DNA of 64,000 nt from Janthinobacterium lividum (GCF_011601275.1 NZ_JAAOLY010000007.1:62001-126000), one strand, 5' to 3'. Shown: positions 46,524-54,866, counted from the first letter of the stretch. Translations and numbers: made by a program. Notes: generated by a model from the letters alone, not told the origin.

Positions 46524-47462
46524 CTAATCGTTACGCATCTGCGCTTGAGATACATTACTCTCCGGCGGCACGCTCTGCGTCAGCCACACATTCCCCCCGA
46601 TAGTCGATCCCGCGCCGATGGTGATGCGCCCCAGCACGGTCGCGCCCGCGTAGATCACCACGTCGTCTTCGACGATGGGGTGGCGCGGCGTGCCCTTGAT
46701 CAGCGCGCCGCTTGCGTCCGCGGGAAAGCGCTTGGCGCCCAATGTCACGGCCTGGTACAGGCGCACCCGCTGGCCGATGATGGCCGTCTCGCCGATCACG
46801 ACGCCCGTGCCATGGTCGATGAAGAACGATGCGCCGATGTGCGCGCCCGGGTGGATGTCGATGCCCGTCAGGGTATGCGCGATGTCGGCGATCAGGCGCG
46901 CAAGGAACGGTGCACCGAGCGCATGCAGGCGGTGCGCCAGGCGGTGGTACAGGATGGCGATGGTGCCCGGATAGCAAAGCATGATCTCGGCCACGGAGGT
47001 GGCGGCGGGGTCGCCCGCGTAGGCGGCCTGCACGTCCGACACCAGCAAGGCGCGGATATCGGGCAGGCTGGCGGCGAAGGCGCGCGTGATGTCGCGCGCC
47101 TGCTGCGCCAGGGCCGCATCGTCGCTGGCGGCATCGCCTTCGTCACCGGCCGGAACCGAGAACAGCAAGCCGCGCCGCACCTGTTCGCTGAGGCGGTTCA
47201 AGGTGGTGTTGAGGGTGTCGCCGACAAAGTAATCGATGCTTTCATCCGTCAGGTTGGGCCGTCCGTAATGCGTGGGGAACAGGGCCGCCGACAGGCCGTT
47301 GACGATGGTGGTGAGCGCTTCGCGCGACGGCAGTTCGCGCACCCTGCCGTTATGGCGGATCTTGTGCTTGTCTTCGCGCGAGCTGCGCAAGGCCTGGATC
47401 ACGGGCCCCAGGTTCCACTGGGCCGTGTCGTCGGCGGGCGCCGCTGGATAAATGCTGTGCAT
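46524..47462 (-). CDS. epsC: serine O-acetyltransferase EpsC
   Basis: A 312-residue enzyme that acetylates serine with acetyl-CoA, the first step of cysteine synthesis. An N-terminal helical domain (about 1-170) leads to a left-handed beta-helix: ALGAPFLARLIADIAHTLTGIDIHPGAHIG, then FFIDHGTGVVIGETAIIG (catalytic Asp-His), LYQAVTLGAKRFPAD and GTPRHPIVEDDVVIYAGATVLG. It is the longer EpsC/SrpH type, not the short CysE. The upstream region holds a perfect dyad that is also found, in degenerate form, at the ssu promoters. Confidence 0.93.
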   Translation of the reverse strand: MHSIYPAAPADDTAQWNLGPVIQALRSSREDKHKIRHNGRVRELPSREALTTIVNGLSAALFPTHYGRPNLTDESIDYFVGDTLNTTLNRLSEQVRRGLLFSVPAGDEGDAASDDAALAQQARDITRAFAASLPDIRALLVSDVQAAYAGDPAATSVAEIMLCYPGTIAILYHRLAHRLHALGAPFLARLIADIAHTLTGIDIHPGAHIGASFFIDHGTGVVIGETAIIGQRVRLYQAVTLGAKRFPADASGALIKGTPRHPIVEDDVVIYAGATVLGRITIGAGSTIGGNVWLTQSVPPESNVSQAQMRND

Positions 47463-47552
47463 GGCGTATCACTTCCAAAAATGGCAAACAAGCCGGGTCG
47501 CCCAAGCTTAGCGGCCAGCCATGGCGATTCAAACGAAGAATTTCAAGATTCA

Positions 47553-47571
47553 ATATGCGAAAAACGCATAT
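47553..47571. promoter_or_regulatory. perfect dyad, candidate sulfur-response operator
   Basis: ATATGCG-AAAAA-CGCATAT is a perfect inverted repeat 91 bases upstream of epsC and 80 bases upstream of the divergent efflux-pump gene. Its half-site with the A/T tract recurs at 37834 and 37892 in the sulfur locus. The layout suits a LysR-type dimer pair; the regulator is not identified. Confidence 0.55.
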
Positions 47572-47650
47572 AGATCGCCTGGCGGCCTGCGATCAAACCC
47601 GATTGTTGCCACTAGCGTAAAATGACGGACTAACAAAAACACTCTTCAAC

Positions 47651-48826
47651 ATGACTAAATTATTAACATGGATTTTGGCGGGCCTGGCGATGGTCGGACC
47701 GCTTGCAATTGACACCTATCTGCCGTCGTTCCCCGCCATCGTGCAAGATTTCAATGCCAGCCCCCTGCTGGTGCAGCAAACCCTGAGCTTTTTCCTGTTC
47801 ACGTTCGCCTTCATGATGCTGTTTTACGGCACCCTGTCCGACTCGTTCGGCCGCCGTCCCGTGATTCTCGTCTCGCTGGTGCTGTATGTGATCGCCTCCG
47901 TGGGCGCCGCGCTGGCGCCGTCGCTGGGCTGGCTGCTGGCCTGGCGCGTGCTGCAGGGACTGTCGGCGGGCGCCGGTTCCGTCATCGGCCGCGCCATCGT
48001 GCAAGACCGCTATTCGGGCGCCGCCGCGCAAAAAATTCTCTCGCACATCATGATGGTGTTCGCGCTGGCGCCGGCCATCGCGCCTGTGCTGGGCGGCTGG
48101 CTGCAGGTGGGCCTGGGCTGGCGGGCGATATTCTGGTTCCTCACGGCGTTCGGCGTGCTGATGTTCGTCGTCGTCTGGCGCGCGCTGCCGGAAAGCTTGC
48201 CGAAGGAACAGCGCCACGCCTTCCACCTGGGCGACATCGCCGTCAATTACTGGAAAGTGCTGTGCCACCGCCAATTCCTGCTGCTGTCGACGGCCATCGG
48301 CGCCGCCTTTGGCGGCTTCGCCCTGTACATCGGTTCGGCCGCCTACTTCATCATCAATATCCTGCACCTGCCGGAAACGGCGTTTGCCTGGCTGTTCATT
48401 CCCCTGATCAGCGGTATGGTGTTCGGTTCGGCCCTGTCGGCGAAAATCGCCCACCGCTACAGCCAGCGCCAGATGATCTGGGCCGGCTTTATCCTGATGC
48501 TGGTGGCGGCCGCCGCCAACATCGGCTACAACTATGTCTTTGCCGCCGAAGTGCCGTGGGCCGTGCTGCCGCTGTTCTTCTACTCGTTCGCCCTGTCGAT
48601 CGCCATGCCGCCGATGACCCTGATGGCTCTGAACCACTTCCCCAACAACAGCGGACTGGCGTCGTCGATGCAATCGTTCATCCAGATGCTGCTGTTCGCC
48701 CTCGTCTCGGGCCTGGTGGCGCCGCTGCTGTTCGACAGCGCCTTGAACCTGGCGTATGGCGTGATGGCGGGGTTGCTGGTGAGTTTGGTTTGCTGGGTGT
48801 TTGCTCAAGGGAAGAGCAACGCGTAG
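47651..48826 (+). CDS. Bcr/CflA-family multidrug efflux transporter
   Basis: A 391-residue MFS transporter with 12 membrane segments. Features are AIDTYLPSFPAI in helix 1, the loop motif GTLSDSFGRRPVIL (about 61-74) and WRVLQGLSAGAGSVIGRAIVQDRYSG in helices 4-5, typical of the Bcr/CflA drug:H+ antiporters. E. coli Bcr also exports cysteine, which would fit its position divergent from epsC behind a shared dyad. The last codon and stop lie inside an intergenic hairpin. Confidence 0.9.
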   Translation: MTKLLTWILAGLAMVGPLAIDTYLPSFPAIVQDFNASPLLVQQTLSFFLFTFAFMMLFYGTLSDSFGRRPVILVSLVLYVIASVGAALAPSLGWLLAWRVLQGLSAGAGSVIGRAIVQDRYSGAAAQKILSHIMMVFALAPAIAPVLGGWLQVGLGWRAIFWFLTAFGVLMFVVVWRALPESLPKEQRHAFHLGDIAVNYWKVLCHRQFLLLSTAIGAAFGGFALYIGSAAYFIINILHLPETAFAWLFIPLISGMVFGSALSAKIAHRYSQRQMIWAGFILMLVAAAANIGYNYVFAAEVPWAVLPLFFYSFALSIAMPPMTLMALNHFPNNSGLASSMQSFIQMLLFALVSGLVAPLLFDSALNLAYGVMAGLLVSLVCWVFAQGKSNA

Positions 48827-48862
48827 GTCGGATTAGCGCGCAAGCGCGTAATCCGACCTACG
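48822..48862. repeat. long hairpin at the 3' end of the efflux gene
   Basis: CGTAGGTCGGATTA (48822-48835) pairs with TAATCCGACCTACG (48849-48862), with further GCGC pairing inside. The stop codon of the efflux gene (48824-48826) lies in the left arm. Elements of this type recur between genes in many proteobacterial genomes; here it sits between convergent genes and may act as a terminator. Confidence 0.65.
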
Positions 48863-49154
48863 GCCACGGTGCAGGGGTGACGTCAACATACTGCGCCCCG
48901 CCCTGCTCCGGCTCAGCCGCATCGCGCGTAGCCGGCTGGCTCAGGGAACCGGCCGGCGAACGCAAGCTGAGAATCTCCTTGCGCGCCTCGACGAAGTCCG
49001 CGGAACTGAGCGGGTGCTGCTGGTCGGGCCAGTGGCTGACGGCCCATTCCTGCAAGGCTTCGAAGCGCCGCCACAGTTCGGCTATGAATTCGCGGCGCGC
49101 TTCTTCGTGCTGCTCCGGCGTCTTGCCGGCGCCTTCCCCGATAGGTACTTGCAT
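48858..49154 (-). CDS. small hypothetical protein
   Basis: A 98-residue soluble protein I do not recognise. It starts MQVPIGEGAGKTPEQHEEARREFIAELWRRF with GGGAG five bases upstream, has a helical, acidic N-terminal half and a Pro-rich C-terminus. The 3' end runs into the intergenic hairpin at 48822-48862. The reading frame and ribosome site support a real gene; no function can be offered. Confidence 0.6.
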   Translation of the reverse strand: MQVPIGEGAGKTPEQHEEARREFIAELWRRFEALQEWAVSHWPDQQHPLSSADFVEARKEILSLRSPAGSLSQPATRDAAEPEQGGAQYVDVTPAPWP

Positions 49155-49234
49155 GGCTGCTCCCTGGCTGATCAATCATCCGTTCAGCCTACGCAGGGGG
49201 CAGCCAGCCGTCTGTTCGCGAACGAACACAGGAT

Positions 49235-49675
49235 TTATTCAGGCATCTTGCGAAAGCCCACGGCCAGGCGGTTCCAGGTATTGATGGAGCCGATGGCCAG
49301 GGTGACGTTGACCATTTCCGCCGGCGTCAATTGTTCCGCCAGCACCGCGTAGTCTGCGTCGGACGCATGGTTCTGCGGCAGCAGGGTCAGCGCTTCCGTC
49401 CAGGCCAGCACGGCCCGCTCGCGTGGCGTGAAGAACGGTGTTTCGCGCCAGACGGACACGGCATACAGGCGGCGTTCCGTTTCACCCGCCTTGCGCGCGT
49501 CGCTCGTGTGCATGTCCACGCAAAAGGCGCAGCCATTGATTTGCGAGGCGCGCAGGCGGATCAGCTCGAGCAGCGAGTGTTCCACGCCCAGCTTGGCGAT
49601 CGCCGCTTCCAGCGCATACATGGCCTTGATGGCATCGGGCGAAGCTTGCACAAAGTCGAGTCGTTGCTGTGTCAT
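49235..49675 (-). CDS. carboxymuconolactone decarboxylase-family (AhpD-like) protein
   Basis: A 146-residue all-helical protein of the AhpD/CMD superfamily. The reactive pattern INGCAFCVDMHTSDARKAG (about 47-65) holds the CxxC and following His typical of AhpD-like peroxidases; WTEALTLLP and VNVTLAIGSINTWNRLAVG complete the domain. It probably reduces peroxides or acts as a thiol redox protein. It is divergent from a MocR regulator gene, whose repeats lie between them, so it is a likely target of that regulator. Confidence 0.9.
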   Translation of the reverse strand: MTQQRLDFVQASPDAIKAMYALEAAIAKLGVEHSLLELIRLRASQINGCAFCVDMHTSDARKAGETERRLYAVSVWRETPFFTPRERAVLAWTEALTLLPQNHASDADYAVLAEQLTPAEMVNVTLAIGSINTWNRLAVGFRKMPE

Positions 49676-49694
49676 GATGGCATTCCTTGATAAA

Positions 49695-49727
49695 GTAGAG
49701 ATACATCATTGTAGAAGCGCAAGTAGA
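49695..49727. promoter_or_regulatory. three GTAGA direct repeats, candidate MocR sites
   Basis: GTAGA occurs at 49695-49699, 49711-49715 and 49723-49727; the first and third are in the longer repeat AAGTAGAG, 28 bases apart. They lie between the AhpD-like gene and the MocR gene. MocR proteins of the PdxR and GabR type bind direct repeats, so these are candidate sites. Confidence 0.45.
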
Positions 49728-49780
49728 GCGTGCGGCAGGCCAATCCCCCCGAAAAACAGCAGACCACCAGCAGACACACC

Positions 49781-51253
49781 ATGGAATTACATATCCTGAT
49801 CGACGGCACGCGCGACCTGGGCGGCCAGCTGTACCGCCAGCTCAGCGAAGCCATCCGTTCGGGCCGGCTGACGGACGGCCAGCAATTGCCACCCTCGCGC
49901 CTGCTGGCCAGCCAGCTGGGCCTGTCGCGCAAGACGGTGTCCGACGTGTATGACAAGCTCGGTTATGAAAAGCTGCTGGTCGGCAAGGTGGGCGTGGGCA
50001 GCTTCGTGCAGACGCCGCACGCCTCGCCGCAGCGGCGCCACGCCAGCACGCCGCTGGCCAGCGCGCAGCGCATCGCCCGCTGGGAAGCGACGCCCACGCC
50101 CCTGCGCCGCGCCAGCCAGGAAACGCCGGCGCGCTACGCCTTCATCGGCGGACGCGCCACGCCCGCGCACTTCCCGCAGGATGAATGGCGCGCCTGCATG
50201 CTGCACGCGCTGCGCCAGGGTGGCCAGGCGCGCGGCCGCTATGGCCCTGTGGAAGGCTTGCCCGCCTTGCGCGCGGCGATTGCCGGCCATGCCGCCTTCA
50301 GCCGCGGCATCCATTGCACCGAGGAACAGGTGCTCGTCACCAGCGGCGCGCAGCAAGCCTTGCACCTGCTGGCGCAAACCCTGCTGGAACCGGGCGACAC
50401 GGTTGCCGTGGAAGAACCCGGCTACCCGGTGGCGCGCGCCGTGTTCGCCAGCCAGGGCGCGCGCGTGGTGGGCATCGAAGTGGACGAGAATGGCCTGATC
50501 GTCGGGCAAATCCCGGACGGCACGCGGCTGATCTATGTCACGCCCGCGCATCAATTCCCGCTCGGCATGCCGATGAGCATGGCGCGCCGTCACGCCTTGC
50601 TGGAGCGGGCGCAACAACTGGGCGCCATCATCATCGAAGACGATTACGACAGCGCGTTCCGCTACGAGGGCCGGCCCGAGGATGCGCTGCAAAGCATGGA
50701 CCGCTATGGCATCGTCGCGCACGTGGGCAGCTTTTCCAAGATCATGCTGCCGGAACTGCGGCTCGGCTATGTGGTGCTGCCGCAAGCCATCGTGGCCGCC
50801 GTGCAGACGGTAAAATACCTGAGCGATTGCCATACGGCCAGCCTGGGCCAGCATGCGCTGGCCAAGTTCATTGGCGACGGCCATTTGCTGCGCCACATCC
50901 GCCGCTGCCACGACATCTATGCGGGGAGGCGCGAGCGGCTGCTGCACTGGTTCAACGGCCCGCTGGCGCCATGGTTCCGTCTGGTGCCTGCCAGCGCCGG
51001 CTTCCACGTGGCGGCCCTGGCGCAGGCGCCGCTCGATATCGCCGAATTGCAGCGCCGCGCGCGCCTGGCCGACATCAGCCTGTATGCGCTGGCCAGCTTT
51101 TACCACGGCCCCGCCCGCCATGAGGGCCTGTTCCTCGGCTATGGCGCCATCGACAAGCTCGATATCGACACGGCGCTGGCCAAGGTGCTGGCAATCCTGC
51201 AGGAAATAGCGCCCGTATCCGTCAGCGCGGCTGCCAGCGATAGTGTCCCGTAA
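49781..51253 (+). CDS. MocR-family (GntR/aminotransferase) regulator, second copy
   Basis: A 490-residue chimeric regulator. The GntR winged helix (about 10-80) has LPPSRLLASQLGLSRKTVSDVYDKL. A long linker (about 80-125) leads to a PLP-binding aminotransferase domain with IIIEDDYDSAFRYEG and the PLP-lysine in VGSFSKIMLPELRLGY. It is a different MocR from the one at 29.5-31.0 kb. The ATG at 49781 was chosen over a GTG at 49730. It is divergent from the AhpD-like gene and ends with a 32-base overlap on the convergent DUF1287 gene. Confidence 0.9.
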   Translation: MELHILIDGTRDLGGQLYRQLSEAIRSGRLTDGQQLPPSRLLASQLGLSRKTVSDVYDKLGYEKLLVGKVGVGSFVQTPHASPQRRHASTPLASAQRIARWEATPTPLRRASQETPARYAFIGGRATPAHFPQDEWRACMLHALRQGGQARGRYGPVEGLPALRAAIAGHAAFSRGIHCTEEQVLVTSGAQQALHLLAQTLLEPGDTVAVEEPGYPVARAVFASQGARVVGIEVDENGLIVGQIPDGTRLIYVTPAHQFPLGMPMSMARRHALLERAQQLGAIIIEDDYDSAFRYEGRPEDALQSMDRYGIVAHVGSFSKIMLPELRLGYVVLPQAIVAAVQTVKYLSDCHTASLGQHALAKFIGDGHLLRHIRRCHDIYAGRRERLLHWFNGPLAPWFRLVPASAGFHVAALAQAPLDIAELQRRARLADISLYALASFYHGPARHEGLFLGYGAIDKLDIDTALAKVLAILQEIAPVSVSAAASDSVP

Positions 51254-51818
51254 TCGGATAGCTGAACAGAATATTTTCCTCGCGCGCGCCCTCGCCGATG
51301 TTGTGGATGATGAGCGGCGTGCCGCTCCACGACTGCTTGTCGCTGACGATACCGATGTGCGTGAGGTTACCGGGCAGGCGCCACGTGACGATGTCGCCCG
51401 CGCGGTAAGCGTTCGCCTCCTTGCTTGGCGGCAGGCTGGTGCCGTGGCGGGTAAAGTAGGTGCCCAGGTTCGGCACGCGGCGGTGGTCGATATTGCGGTC
51501 AGGCCCCTTCATCTGCCAGCGTCCCTGCTGCTGGTACACCTGCCACGCCTTGCGCATGTCTTCGTGCACGAGCACCTGCAAATCCTGCCCCAGCTGGCGA
51601 TAAGCGCGCACGATCACGTCCGTGCACACGCCCCGCTCGATAGGCACGTCGCCGCCCGGATAGGCGAGCCGCTCATAGCGCGGATCGTACTGCACCGTCA
51701 CGCCCACCTGCCTGCGGGCGGCGGCGACGAGGGCTTGCGGGGTGGCAGGGACTGCCGAGGCCAGCATGGGCGCCAGGGCAAGCAACAGGGTGGAGAGCAG
51801 TTTGGTTGGCATCAACAT
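51222..51818 (-). CDS. DUF1287 secreted protein
   Basis: A 198-residue secreted protein of the DUF1287 (YijF-like) family. The signal peptide is MPTKLLSTLLLALAPMLASA. The domain has RGVCTDVIVRAYRQLGQDLQ, with a probable catalytic Cys, and NLTHIGIVSDK with a matching His, an arrangement like NlpC/P60 papain-like hydrolases. It may cut peptidoglycan, but no member is well characterised to my knowledge. The start may be the ATG at 51818 or two codons later. It overlaps the MocR gene end by 32 bases. Confidence 0.88.
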   Translation of the reverse strand: MLMPTKLLSTLLLALAPMLASAVPATPQALVAAARRQVGVTVQYDPRYERLAYPGGDVPIERGVCTDVIVRAYRQLGQDLQVLVHEDMRKAWQVYQQQGRWQMKGPDRNIDHRRVPNLGTYFTRHGTSLPPSKEANAYRAGDIVTWRLPGNLTHIGIVSDKQSWSGTPLIIHNIGEGAREENILFSYPITGHYRWQPR

Positions 51819-51874
51819 CGGTGATCGGGTGGAAATGCCAACTTTACCGCAGCGGCAAGGAAAACGCCGTACGC

Positions 51875-52210
51875 TTAGACCGCGGTCAGTTGCGCCAGGT
51901 GGCCAGGGAAATCCACGGCCGTGCCAGCCGCATTGACGGTGTCGAAATAATCATGCCAGCCTGTGGCGGCGATGCCGGCCAGCAAGGCGTCCAGTGCCGC
52001 CTCGTCCGGGAAGCGCCAGACGGCATAGAATTGCCGGGCAGCCGCGTGCAGCTTGCCGCCATCGATGGCGCCCATGGCCAGCGCTTCGGCGCCCCTGCCG
52101 GACAAAGCCGCCATGCCGGCGCCCACCATGTCGAAATACGCCTGGCGCGCGGCGCCATCGAGGGCCAGCCAGGCCGGTTTCGGGCTATACAGTTCCAGCA
52201 GATAATGCAT
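51875..52210 (-). CDS. DUF6616-like small protein
   Basis: A 111-residue soluble protein, likely a ferredoxin-like dimeric barrel. It starts MHYLLELYSPKPAWLAL and has GRGAEALAMGAIDGG and QFYAVWRFPDEAALDAL, patterns I associate with the DUF6616 family, with moderate confidence. The ATG at 52210 has AGGAC upstream. It follows the HEAT-repeat and MarR genes on the same strand after 17 bases, so all three are probably one operon. Confidence 0.7.
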   Translation of the reverse strand: MHYLLELYSPKPAWLALDGAARQAYFDMVGAGMAALSGRGAEALAMGAIDGGKLHAAARQFYAVWRFPDEAALDALLAGIAATGWHDYFDTVNAAGTAVDFPGHLAQLTAV

Positions 52211-52227
52211 GTTTGTCCTCCAAAAAA

Positions 52228-52974
52228 TCAAGAAAGCGAACGCAGCGCGCGCTGGCAGATGCGCTTGGTCGTGGCCGCAGGGCTTTCCAGCAGCCATTGC
52301 GCGCACAGGCTGCGCACCCAGTCCGGCTGACTCTTGGCCGCATCGTTGAGCCAGTTGGCCACGGAATCCTGCACGTAGACGGCCGGGTCGGCGCGCAAGG
52401 GCTGCAGCACGGGCAAGGCCAGCTGCGGCTGTTCTTTTAAGCGGGCAATATGCGCGCACCACACGCCGCGCGGGCGCAGCGCTTCGCAGGCAAAGCGGCG
52501 CACTCGCTCCGACGGGTCCGCCGTCCACTGCGCCAGCAAGCTGATGGCCTCGTCAAGATTCGCCGCCAGATGGGGACGCAGCGCCAGCCAGGCCCATTCG
52601 CGCACGCCAAAGTGGTTATCGTCGGCCAGCGGCCGCATGGCGGCCAGCTGTTGCGGCAAGCTCAAGCCAACCTGGGCGGCGATGGCAAAGCAGGCCCAGC
52701 CCCGTACCGTGTCGGATGGGTGGGCTTGCAGCAAAGCCAGGTCTGCGTTGGCGTCCAGCAGCAATTGCGCCGCCAGCGCCATGCGCTTGGTGATGCCGCC
52801 TGCCGCCTGCGCGCACATCCGCTCCAGCCCGGACGTAGTAATACCGGGCACGGCCGCAGCCAGCAGCTGGGCGAAATCGATGGCCAGCCCTTCCGTCAGG
52901 GTGGCGCTGGCCACGCTCCCGTTGTTCAGCAGGAGCAGGCGCGCGGGTGCGATGTCGGCGATGCCGCGGCTCAT
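52228..52974 (-). CDS. HEAT-repeat DNA alkylation repair-like protein
   Basis: A 248-residue all-helical protein made of HEAT-like repeats, resembling AlkD-type DNA glycosylases. Motifs are HPSDTVRGWACFAIAAQVG, HFGVREWAWLALRPHL, DPSERVRRFACEALRPRGVW and DPAVYVQDSVANWLNDAAK, which match the AlkD-like repeat pattern with its conserved Trp and Arg residues. It may recognise alkylated bases. The ATG overlaps the MarR stop (ATGA), so the regulator and this protein are co-translated. Confidence 0.82.
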   Translation of the reverse strand: MSRGIADIAPARLLLLNNGSVASATLTEGLAIDFAQLLAAAVPGITTSGLERMCAQAAGGITKRMALAAQLLLDANADLALLQAHPSDTVRGWACFAIAAQVGLSLPQQLAAMRPLADDNHFGVREWAWLALRPHLAANLDEAISLLAQWTADPSERVRRFACEALRPRGVWCAHIARLKEQPQLALPVLQPLRADPAVYVQDSVANWLNDAAKSQPDWVRSLCAQWLLESPAATTKRICQRALRSLS

Positions 52975-53483
52975 GGCGCACCCCGGTCCGTCTTGCGCCA
53001 GGCTTTCTCCAGCAGCGTGCTCAACATCTGCATTTCTGCCGGCGTGAAATCGGCAAACAGGCTGGCGATCCATTGCGCGTGCTCATCGACCAGGGTCGCG
53101 GCGGCGGCTTCTCCCTTGGCGCTCAGGCGTACCATCAGCTTGCGCCGATCAAGCTGGTCAGGATGGCGCGCCAGGAAACCGTCGCGCTCCAGGCCGTCGA
53201 GCAAGCCCGTGATGGTGCCGCGCGTCACCCCTGCCCGCTCGGCCAGTTCGTGCGGCGAGAGTCCGTCGGGCACGTCACGCAACAGGGACAGCAGCACAAA
53301 CTTGCCTTCGGACAAACCATGTCGGCCCAGGCGCGCGGCGCAATCACCATCGATGGCGGACGCCAGGCCCAGCACTTCAAAGCACAGGCGCAGGCGCCCG
53401 ATGGAGGCCGCAGTATCCGCGCCGAGCGCACGGTGCTGCACGTCAGCGAGCAAGGCCGTGTATTTCTGTTCGAGTTTCATCAT
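52971..53483 (-). CDS. MarR-family transcriptional regulator
   Basis: A 170-residue winged-helix regulator. The DNA-binding region (about 55-125) has LSPHELAERAGVTRGTITGLLDGLERDGFLARHPDQLDRRKLMVRLS, split here as the recognition helix (TRGTITGLLDGLE) and wing (DRRKLMVRLS). Two ATG codons are adjacent at 53483 and 53480. An 18-base perfect palindrome directly upstream is the probable autoregulatory operator. The gene heads an operon with the AlkD-like and DUF6616-like genes. Confidence 0.9.
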   Translation of the reverse strand: MMKLEQKYTALLADVQHRALGADTAASIGRLRLCFEVLGLASAIDGDCAARLGRHGLSEGKFVLLSLLRDVPDGLSPHELAERAGVTRGTITGLLDGLERDGFLARHPDQLDRRKLMVRLSAKGEAAAATLVDEHAQWIASLFADFTPAEMQMLSTLLEKAWRKTDRGAP

Positions 53484-53494
53484 AAGGCGCAATA

Positions 53495-53512
53495 TAATAT
53501 GGCGCCATATTA
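53495..53512. promoter_or_regulatory. perfect 18-bp palindrome, likely MarR operator
   Basis: TAATATGGCGCCATATTA is fully self-complementary and lies 12 bases upstream of the MarR start. The size, symmetry and position are those of a MarR-dimer site that represses its own operon. It also lies 40 bases from the trxC 3' end. Confidence 0.7.
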
Positions 53513-53551
53513 AATGTCAAATGGAAAACCTCGACGGTTTTCTCTGGATGT

Positions 53552-54001
53552 TTAAAATCGGGCCTTGTCTCGTGCCCACGCGACGATGGCATTCGCATCG
53601 ATGGCGCCCGGCTGGCGCGCCACTTCCACGCCCTTGCGAAACAGGGCCAGGGTGGGAATGCTGCGGATATTGAAACGGCTGCCCAGGTCCGGCGACGCTT
53701 CCGTGTTCACCTTGACGACGCGAAACGCCGGTTCCAGGGTCTTGGCGGCTTGCACATAGAATGGCGCCATGCTGCGGCACGGGCCGCACCACGGCGCCCA
53801 GAAGTCGACCAGCACGGGAATGTCGCTGCGTTCGATATGCTTGAGGAAACGGGCGCTGGCCAGGTCCACGGGCTGGCCCGTGAATAAATCCTTCCGGCAC
53901 TTGCCGCAAGTGGGCTGTTCCGCGAGCCGCGCAGCCGGCAAGCGGTTGACGGCGTCGCAATGGGGGCACACGATGTGCAGGGAGTCTGGCGTGGTGGTCA
54001 T
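53552..54001 (-). CDS. trxC: thioredoxin 2
   Basis: A 149-residue zinc-containing thioredoxin. The N-terminal zinc ribbon is formed by IVCPHC and PTCGKC. The thioredoxin domain has the active site WAPWCGPC and the cis-proline loop RSIPTLALF. TrxC is an oxidative-stress thioredoxin that reduces protein disulfides and is reduced by thioredoxin reductase. It is a stand-alone gene on the minus strand, downstream of argO. Confidence 0.95.
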   Translation of the reverse strand: MTTTPDSLHIVCPHCDAVNRLPAARLAEQPTCGKCRKDLFTGQPVDLASARFLKHIERSDIPVLVDFWAPWCGPCRSMAPFYVQAAKTLEPAFRVVKVNTEASPDLGSRFNIRSIPTLALFRKGVEVARQPGAIDANAIVAWARDKARF

Positions 54002-54089
54002 GGCATTCCTGGAAAGCGTAGCATCAAGTTGACGGCTATTCTACGGGGAATTGCCGCGCGCCGCAGACAGGCTGCGGCGCTTGTCCCGC

Positions 54090-54695
54090 TTACAGGAACA
54101 GCGAGGCGGCGATGGCCCACATGACGAGGGCAATGATGCCGTCGAGCACGCGCCATGCCATGGGCTTGGCAAACACGGGCGCCAGGTAGCGGGCGCCAAA
54201 GCCCAGCAGGAAGAACCACAGGGCTGAAGCCATGATGGCGCCGCCGGCAAAGTAGAAGCGTCCCACGCCTTCATGCTGGCCGCCGATGGAGCCGAGCAGG
54301 ATGACCGTGTCCAGGAAGGCGTGCGGGTTCAACAGGCTGAACGCCAGCGCAGCGCCGATCACGGCCCAGTAGCCTTCGGGCGACTTGGCGGCCGACACCG
54401 TCAGGGCCGTTGGGCGCCAGGCCGACTTGGCCGCGCGCAAGCCGTAGGCGATCAGGAAGGTGGCGCCGCCAGCCTTGGCCCACAGCAGGAAATTAGGATT
54501 GTCGGCAATGAACGTGCCCATGCCGGCCACGCCGGCCGTGATCAAAATCGCGTCGCACACGAGGCAGACCAGGATGCAGGTGAGCACGTAATGGCGCTTC
54601 AAGCCTTGTTTCAGCAAGAAGGCGTTTTGCGTGCCGATGGCCACGATCAGGCTCGCGCCGAGCCCCATGCCTTTCAAGAAGATTGCGCTGTCCAT
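54090..54695 (-). CDS. argO: LysE/ArgO-family amino acid exporter
   Basis: A 201-residue exporter with six membrane segments. Patterns are GASLIVAIGTQNAFLLKQGL at the start, CDAILITAGVAGMG and AFSLLNPHAFLDTVILLGSIG in the middle. ArgO exports arginine (and canavanine or lysine). The ATG at 54695 has AAAGGAATCG upstream. It is divergent from argP, the usual regulator of argO, with 202 bases between. Confidence 0.93.
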   Translation of the reverse strand: MDSAIFLKGMGLGASLIVAIGTQNAFLLKQGLKRHYVLTCILVCLVCDAILITAGVAGMGTFIADNPNFLLWAKAGGATFLIAYGLRAAKSAWRPTALTVSAAKSPEGYWAVIGAALAFSLLNPHAFLDTVILLGSIGGQHEGVGRFYFAGGAIMASALWFFLLGFGARYLAPVFAKPMAWRVLDGIIALVMWAIAASLFL

Positions 54696-54860
54696 ATCGA
54701 TTCCTTTATTGCTTTCCATCACGCGCACGGCCGCCCACGCTCTGCCGGCAAAGGCAAAGTCATCAGAGGTAGGTGGAGGGTGGTGCGGAACCGGGAGGAC
54801 CGCGCGGCAGAGTGGAGTTGTTACCCTATTTCAACAGTGTAAAGAAAAAGTAAATATAAG

Positions 54861-54866
54861 TATAAT
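54861..54866 (+). promoter_or_regulatory. probable -10 of argP
   Basis: A consensus TATAAT lies 32 bases upstream of the argP start in an AT-rich stretch (54836-54897). No good -35 hexamer is seen at 16-18 bases spacing. ArgP is a LysR regulator, so its site for argO should also lie in this intergenic region. Confidence 0.4.
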
